Below, one piece after another: positions 8,097 through 8,629 of a stretch of DNA of 8,629 bases (positions within the stretch are counted from its first letter, which is position 1; every line of letters begins with the position of its first letter). The notes below the pieces were generated by a model. It was given only the letters and a program-made list of their open reading frames with translations, ran no database searches and was not told the origin of the DNA. Origin of the DNA: an uncultured Bacteroides sp. (GTDB taxonomy: Bacteria; Bacteroidota; Bacteroidia; Bacteroidales; Bacteroidaceae). The stretch spans positions 1-8,629 of the forward strand of contig CAKUYM010000176.1 in the NCBI GenBank assembly GCA_934716785.1, written 5' to 3'. A program made the translations under genes and the position numbers.

Positions 8097-8629
8097 TTAT
8101 ATTTCGAGTATAATCATCACTTTTTCTGCATTGGCTATTATGAGTGGATGCAAAGATTCGGAAGTTGTTGATAACGGTTTTCGTACAATAATGGCTAAAG
8201 TCTCTGATGTGAAATTAAATAAAATTGCCTATTGGCCGGGAGAAACTGTAAATTGTTCTTTTATCTTAAAAAATGAAACGAACTATCCAATGGAAATCCG
8301 TGAGGTAAAAGCGGTGATTCAGAATTTGGACGATGGTGGGTGTGTGTTGGCCGAAAAGTCCGTTGCTTCTCATATTCAGATAGAATCTGGACAATCAGTT
8401 CCTGTAGATGCCGAGACTGTGTATACTCTTCCAGCGGCATTAAAGCCTTCTTCTTTCTGTGCGATCAAGTTTTTTTTAGATTTTGAGGATGGGATAACTG
8501 CCACAATTGACGGAGCATATTTTAGGACCGTTAATGAACAGTCGCTATTGACTTATGATATACAGAAATTAGATTATCAGGGACTTCCTGTTTATCGTCA
8601 GATAGGAGATATGAGTGCCGGATTTGGTG
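8083..8629 (+). CDS. Lipoprotein of unknown function with N-terminal Ig-like beta-sandwich, 3' end missing
   Basis: An open frame of 182 codons runs from the ATG at 8083 through the window end without a stop, so the C-terminal part is unseen. It overlaps the last 14 bases of the GH89 gene in another frame, which suggests translational coupling and the same operon. The first 22 residues form a lipoprotein signal peptide with lipobox MSGC (Cys23), then KDSEVVD. Residues about 36-150 look like a beta-sandwich of extracellular type: VKLNKIAYWPGETVNCSFIL, KNETNYPMEIREVKAVIQN, then a strand-rich stretch to GAYFRTV. From about 155 a new segment begins, with YQGLPVYRQIGDMSAGFG at the edge, which could be the start of a catalytic or binding domain. 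I do not recognise the family. A glycan-active or glycan-binding surface protein is an inference from its neighbours only. Confidence 0.85.
   Translation, partial: MKLNSYISSIIITFSALAIMSGCKDSEVVDNGFRTIMAKVSDVKLNKIAYWPGETVNCSFILKNETNYPMEIREVKAVIQNLDDGGCVLAEKSVASHIQIESGQSVPVDAETVYTLPAALKPSSFCAIKFFLDFEDGITATIDGAYFRTVNEQSLLTYDIQKLDYQGLPVYRQIGDMSAGFG

Overview
The window looks like part of a polysaccharide utilization locus (PUL) from a gut Bacteroidales, most likely Bacteroides or a close relative. The evidence is a tandem SusC/SusD pair, a run of lipoproteins with acidic residues after the lipid-anchored cysteine, low G+C coding sequence, and A-rich leaders with little Shine-Dalgarno character. 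No marker gene is present, so the species cannot be named.

Layout, all on the + strand. The window opens inside a SusC-like TonB-dependent transporter gene (1-2450); its signal peptide, N-terminal domain and most of the plug lie outside. Six bases later comes a SusD-like glycan-binding lipoprotein (2457-4307). After 20 bases comes a DUF3823-type lipoprotein (4328-5788) with an unusual C-terminal part: an Fn3-like segment, then a leucine-rich-repeat-like tail. It is the best candidate for something little described here. A 94-base gap (5789-5882) holds a perfect 13-bp hairpin at 5816-5850 and a small palindrome at 5857-5866. Next is a GH89 alpha-N-acetylglucosaminidase (NAGLU-like) lipoprotein with both catalytic glutamates (5883-8096). 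Its last 14 bases overlap the start of a further lipoprotein gene that runs off the window end (8083-8629).

How the parts would work together (inference from the Sus paradigm): the SusD-like and DUF3823 lipoproteins capture a glycan at the cell surface. The GH89 enzyme removes alpha-linked N-acetylglucosamine from it, and SusC/SusD import the product into the periplasm. GH89 specificity suggests a host glycan, such as alpha-GlcNAc-capped mucin O-glycan or a heparan-type chain. No sulfatase, lyase or other glycosidase is in view to settle which. The hairpin before GH89 may lower enzyme expression relative to the binding and transport genes.

There are no RNA genes, mobile elements, CRISPR arrays or regulator genes visible, and no gene on the minus strand is credible. 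No gene-free stretch exceeds 100 bases.
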